DNA from: Paramecium octaurelia
Lineage: Eukaryota; Ciliophora; Oligohymenophorea; Peniculida; Parameciidae
Assembly (NCBI GenBank): GCA_905182995.1
Contig: CAJJDP010000125.1
Coordinates: 124,001 to 188,000 of the forward strand
DNA length: 64,000 bases
Direction: 5' to 3'
Below the pieces are notes generated by a model. It did no database searches, was not told where the DNA came from, and saw nothing but the letters and a program-made list of their open reading frames with translations. The position numbers and the translations under genes are program-made. Position 1 is the first letter of the stretch. Every line of letters begins with the position of its first letter. Positions 59,212-64,000 of the stretch are shown piece by piece.

Positions 59212-60908
59212 ATGAATAATTCAGTCTAAAATATAAGAAGACCTGTAACATCCCAAAACTACAGATCAATAGATAAGTTAGGAAGCAACAGTCAATAGAA
59301 ATTGCCAAATTTAAGTGATGTGATGAATCTAAAATTGAAGCAACAAAGCGAAAAAGAGTTGCAGGAATTGATTTAAAAATTAGTGAAACAAGTTTAATAA
59401 CTCAATTCAGCAGTAATCTAAAAGGACAAATAAATTCAACAATATGAATTCATGATTAAATCCCTTTAAATTGCAATAGAAAAAAGAGATTGCATTATTA
59501 GCGCATTGAGAGTGGAAAAGTAATAAATAGTTGAGGTCGTGAATCCATTGAAACCTATGATAAAGACTGATGATTCATCAAGAACTCCTAGTTTGGGTCC
59601 AAAGAAATCATTGAGGACCAGAACAAAAGACACCAATTTTGATGAGAATCTCTCCGCCATCCTAGATTCTGACTATGGTATTTATATTAGAATTAGTTTG
59701 AGCATTACTGAGTCAATATGTAAAATGCTATGAAGAATTAAATCATTTGACATAAATTAAGAATTTAGTTTCTAATGAAGATTAGTTCTTTGCAAACATT
59801 TAGAAAATGGAATTGAGCAATATAGTTCACATTTTTGATGCAATTTAACTAGTATTGTAGGAACATAAATTATTGTTCAAGAATGTAATCAAGCAAAATA
59901 AACTATTTGATGCATGCTTATAGATATACGAAGTAATAATAATTGTAGTGATTAATATTAGTAAATTCCTTTGAATGATTAATTAGAGAGTTTGCAAGGG
60001 TTATTGAGAGATTCGCTAAATTGTGATAAGGTTCAAATTTACGTATTAGACAGCGAACATTAGGAATTATGGACCAAAACTAAAGATAGAGTCTTGAGAA
60101 TCTAAGCCAATGAAGACATAATTGGAGCATGTTTTTAGGAAAGAGGTTTAATCAATGTTCATAATGCGTACAATGATCCTCGATTCAAAAAGGAAAATGA
60201 TAAAGGTTACAAAACAAATACAATTTTGTTATGTCCAATTTTGGATAAGCAACAGAATTCTAATGGAGTTATTATGGGAGTTAATAAACTAATTGGTCAT
60301 TTTAATAATGATGATCAACTATTCATTTCGAAAACATCAGAAATGATATCAATATTATTGAGAAATCATCAATAATCAAGTGAATCAATTAGTATTTAAA
60401 ATGCTCTCAGAAATATCATACATGTATTTAATTTGTATTCACTTTTAGGCTTAATTACAATTAGTCTATATGAATGATTCGGAACAAATCTTATTCGAAG
60501 CAGAAAACTTGTTGAAGAACTTGTTTCATACATAAAAAGGCTTAGTTTATGTTGTTAATAATAATCGATTGTTAAGGGTTAATGAAAAGAAGTTACTAGA
60601 GGTATCATAACTAGGAATTGGAATTGTAGGGGAGGCTCATAGAGTCAAAGAGTTTCTGTGGGTTCAGAATGCTTACAATCATTAGTCGTTCAATAATTTA
60701 GGTTTTTAGTTTAAGTTATATTTCAGTTGATATTCAAACTACAATGCCAATCTATTGCATTGAAATTGAAGGGAAGAATCAATCGGTGATTTTGTAGGTT
60801 ATTAACAACAAAGGAATTAGGTCTCAAAAGGTTAGCTCATTTGATCAGGAATTGTTGGAGATGTTCGGAAAAATTATTTTAAGTAAAATTGATTTTTTAT
60901 AATTATGA
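59212..60908 (+). CDS. coiled-coil protein with two GAF domains, 530 aa
   Basis: Four introns (25, 29, 25 and 25 nt; the first at 59678-59702) give exactly 531 codons. The N-terminus is coiled coil (KLVKQVQQLNSAVIQKDK) with a Ser/Thr/Arg-rich linker. A GAF domain follows, with DKVQIYVLDSEHQELWTKTK, GACFQERGLINVHNAYNDPR and TILLCPILDK. A second, similar domain follows, with GLVYVVNNNRLLRVNEKKLL, GIVGEAHRVKEFLWVQNAYN and MPIYCIEIEGKN. GAF domains bind cyclic nucleotides or other small ligands. The NKFD-type cyclic-nucleotide signature is not seen, so the ligand is unknown. No catalytic domain is attached. Confidence 0.82.
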
Positions 60909-61250
60909 TTTTATGTATCACACACAGTATATATAGAATTTGTTGGCAATTTTATATTCTATAACCTTATTTATAAGTTGTTCGTTGAATAAGGAAATAA
61001 ATATATTGTATCATAATTAATCTAAAATTATTAATAATTAAGGAGACTGAAACAGTAAAATATTGTAATTAAATTGAATTTATCCTTCTTCCAAAATTAC
61101 GGTTTGAATTTTTAAACTCGAAGTAAATTCTCCTTAGATACAATAAAATATATCTCAAATTTACAAAATAATCAAGTAATCTAAAATACACAATTTAGAC
61201 TTTATCTAATTGATATTCTTAATCAATTTAAATATAATTGATATTATTTC
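60909..61250. other. 342-bp intergenic region
   Basis: A+T-rich sequence between two genes read in the same direction. No coding frame or repeat was supported. Confidence 0.4.
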
Positions 61251-64000
61251 ATGCAGCCCAATGTATATGTGAACGATATTAAAAAACATAAAACGTGGAT
61301 ATCCAGCTTTAAAAAGGAGATTCACGAGAAAAAAGACAAAAATAAGTTCCCTAATGGAGAATTCAAATTCAAACCACCCAAAAGCATTGAAGATCAACTT
61401 GATGAATTATCAGTATAGTAGATTTATATCAATAGCAATTATGCTAGGCCTGCCATTATGATAAAAAAATTACAATCAAAGGGTATAAGGGTAATTTCAA
61501 ATTGGAACATTGGAAAATGATTGAATTGAGGTTGAGAGGAGACTATTCCATTTAATAAATTAGAATCATAGATACAAAGCTTGAAGAAGATAACTTATTG
61601 ATTCTCCCTTTATGGTTTAGTTGGGTTAAAACAAAGAATTTAGTTATAGAATTCCAACACAACGAATTAGATGATTAAAGTGTTGAAAAACTCATCTTCC
61701 AATTGTTTGAAAGAAATATCAACCTAGAAAAAGTATAACCTTAATCTACTAAATTAGCTCTTTATAATTAGTAATCCTGGTGTTTATAAGGGTTTTTTAT
61801 TAAGAAAATTGAAACATTACTTGATTAAGAAATACGAAGAAAATCCTGACTTCTATTATCTATTATTGAAGAACAAATCAAAATACTCTTTAGCAATAAT
61901 AAAAGTATCAAGATTATGGCAGGTGCAGAGAATCAGAGAAGAAAAGGAGATAGCCCTAAAGAAAATAGATCAAACATTCTATTTCAGTTTCCTTTTATCT
62001 AATTGTTTTACTTAAATTAATTGGAAAGGATTCGAGCATTTAATATAATGTACTTACAATTTAGAAACTTTGGAATAAATTTCCTCATTGGATATATCGG
62101 ACAATTATTTAGGCACTTAAAGTAGTTTTAATATCCTTTGTTAAAACTTAGCCACAGCCAAGGGATTGATTTCCTTAAAGTTGAGAAATCAACCATTGTT
62201 CCATAATACGAATGCCATTTATTCACTTGTTGGAGATAGATACGATAGCTTTAGAGTTAACCATTTAGATATATCAGAGAATTCAAATATATTCGAAAAA
62301 GCCTTTTAATTACTAGCAAACAATATTTTCTTAAAATGCAAATCCATCAACTTAAACAATTCACTTACAGAGAATAACAGTACTCTTTATAAAATAGCTG
62401 TTTTGACTTAGGCCTATGAAACGCAGAATGAGGAATTTTAAAAATAAAAATAATAAGAAAAAGCAGTACTAGGTATAATCTATAATTTATTAAGGCAAGT
62501 ATAGATATAAACACAATTTGCAAACCTTAGATTTATCAAAAGTAGAAAACTTTAATAGATATGATCAAATAGAGATTTTACTAAAGGTCATGATATTCTC
62601 CGAGCACAGTAATGTTAGAACTCATAGTATTTATAGTTAGATAATATTTAGCTATTTAGAACTTAGATATAGGAAGAGCTGAAATATATTGTAAGGCCCT
62701 AAATCAATTCTTATCAGAATTTAATGTAAGGAAAAAATAATTAAACTATCTTCAAAATTTTTAGTTAACTTTAAAGCATTTGATTATGCTAGACTCTGAA
62801 CCAGAATATTCTATGAATGTTGAAGTTATGAAATAGTTTTTTCTAGATTATTTATTTACAACTACAAACTCTGTTTTGGAAATAGAAAGTTTCAGATTTG
62901 TAAAAAGTTTTGCTAAGTAAAATAGAAAAGAAGCTTTAAAATTGGCTGCAGCCTACATCTTAGAGTCAATTCACAAAAATCCTAAGATAAAGTATTCCTT
63001 AAGTTGCCTAAAATTTTTTTCATCTTGTGTAGAATTGGATGTTTAGACCTTTAAGTGTTTTTTATTAACTCCAAATATAAGATTAAGGACATTTAAATAC
63101 TTCAAAGACGAAATGAAAGTAATAACCATTTATATAGATTTAGGGTGAAGGAAGCGTTTATTTGAATTAAATTTAGAATTTCTTGAATGAAATGCCAGAG
63201 ACTTTTGTACATAGTTTATCAATCTTAAAATTAGATACCATAACAAACATCTCCTTTGATGTAGGAAAATTGATTAGTTTGATGATCTACTCTCCTAAAA
63301 TCTAACTGAAAGAGTTTCACTTCTATAAAATCAAGCTTACAAAATCTTCCTTAACTTTACGAGAACTAGATTTGATTGTTTAAAATCTAACAGATTGCAA
63401 TAGGATATTGGGGTTAAGATAATTGAAATTTGGAGATTTATAAGGTACTGGAGAAGAGGAGTTTTTTAAATACATAGTATTCAGTCGATTTATCAGATTG
63501 AAGAATTTAACTATAAAAGCTGTGAATTTTAATAATCTTATTGAAAATCTGTAAGCTAACATAATACCAAAGAATGTCAATCCATTAGAGGACTTAAGTT
63601 ATTTGGAATTTGAAGAATTCTAAGTATAAACAAAAGAGTTGTGGAATCGATTAGCTTAAACTTTCATTTTTTCAAATAGAAAATTATAGTCACTAGTTTT
63701 CAATTCTCTAAACTTGGATTATAACTTTACTTTAGGTATGACTTAAATTTCAGCTTTGTTTATTTAAAATATAAAATCTTCCTAAGATCCTGAATTAATT
63801 CCCTTATTATCACTTAATGAACTTAGATTTATAGATTGCTCTTTGAGCTATGACTTTTTATCATTTTTTTTTCCTATCAGTCAGATTGAAAAACTTGAAA
63901 TCATTAGGTGCAAGAATTTAACTTAAGCAATGATGAAAGTGAGAGAAAATTACATTGAAGAAATCAACTAATTTGCTTTGAAACTATTCACTATGAAGGG
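61251..64000 (+). CDS. large leucine-rich-repeat protein, 3' end beyond the window
   Basis: Start ATG 61251 (MQPNVYVNDIKKHKTWISS). Introns include GTATAG...CAATAG (23 nt), GTATAA...AAATTAG (25 nt), GTATAATC...TTAAG (22 nt), GTATTT...ATTTAG (25 nt) and GTAATA...ATATAG (19 nt). Each restores frame. Irregular LRRs follow from ~residue 200: SSLDISDNYLG, LISLKLRNQPL, NHLDISENSN, LQTLDLSKVENF, LSILKLDTITNI, LNELRFIDCSL. The frame is open at base 64000, so over 850 residues are seen and the end is missing. It resembles RNI-type LRR scaffolds. The function is unknown. Confidence 0.8.

Noticed and set aside
1-64000. Hundreds of in-frame TAA and TAG codons that break all genes under the standard code
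   Set aside because: They fall at Gln positions of conserved proteins (AP-1 mu, kinesin, HECT, AGC kinase), and all recognised genes end at TGA. This is the ciliate code, not mass pseudogenisation.

Overview
This is a stretch of ciliate macronuclear DNA, almost certainly from Paramecium (aurelia group). Four things seen in the sequence support this. Long protein frames are full of in-frame TAA and TAG, which read as Gln at conserved positions, and TGA is the only working stop. Introns are tiny (18-31 nt), start mostly with GTA and end with TAG or CAG. Genes lie tens of bases apart on both strands. Base composition is very A+T rich. All coordinates below assume this code. In most multi-exon genes the proposed introns bring the spliced length to an exact multiple of three, which I used as an internal check.

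Layout. 1-8,990: the 3' part of an unknown gene, a broken protein kinase, a small unknown gene, a 1,104-aa coiled-coil/EF-hand protein, a coiled-coil protein and an ANP32-like acidic LRR protein. 9,017-19,533: an AGC kinase, the AP-1 mu clathrin adaptor subunit, a second kinase followed by an N and an exact 1,337-bp repeat (probably an assembly error), a multi-exon coiled-coil gene, a TVP23 Golgi protein and a secreted GH5 endoglycoceramidase-like enzyme. 20,152-28,443: a Dna2-like nuclease with a decayed helicase, a small CX3C protein, an ER-type peroxiredoxin, an EF-hand-like protein and unknown genes. 28,648-35,773: a 2,357-aa TRANK1-like UvrD-family helicase/TPR protein. 36,240-47,149: small unknown genes, two phosphatase-like proteins lacking the catalytic Arg, a kinesin, eEF1B and a TPR protein. 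47,279-64,000: a membrane-protein fragment, an HP1-like chromo protein, a MORN protein, a four-fold repeat protein, another kinase, a DUSP-HECT ubiquitin ligase, an outer-dynein-arm docking-complex homologue, a 4-TM protein, a double-GAF protein and a large LRR protein cut by the window edge.

There is no operon-like logic. The content is a normal mixed set of ciliate genes with some themes: signalling (kinases, pseudophosphatases, GAF, EF-hand), cilia and cytoskeleton (kinesin, dynein docking, MORN, coiled coils), membrane traffic (AP-1, TVP23) and chromatin/DNA (HP1-like, Dna2-like). The most unusual items are the nuclease-only Dna2 relative, the DUSP-HECT fusion, the two Arg-less phosphatases, two otherwise intact genes each with one surplus T, and a perfect 18-bp inverted repeat. 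I saw no rRNA, tRNA, CRISPR, virus or transposon.
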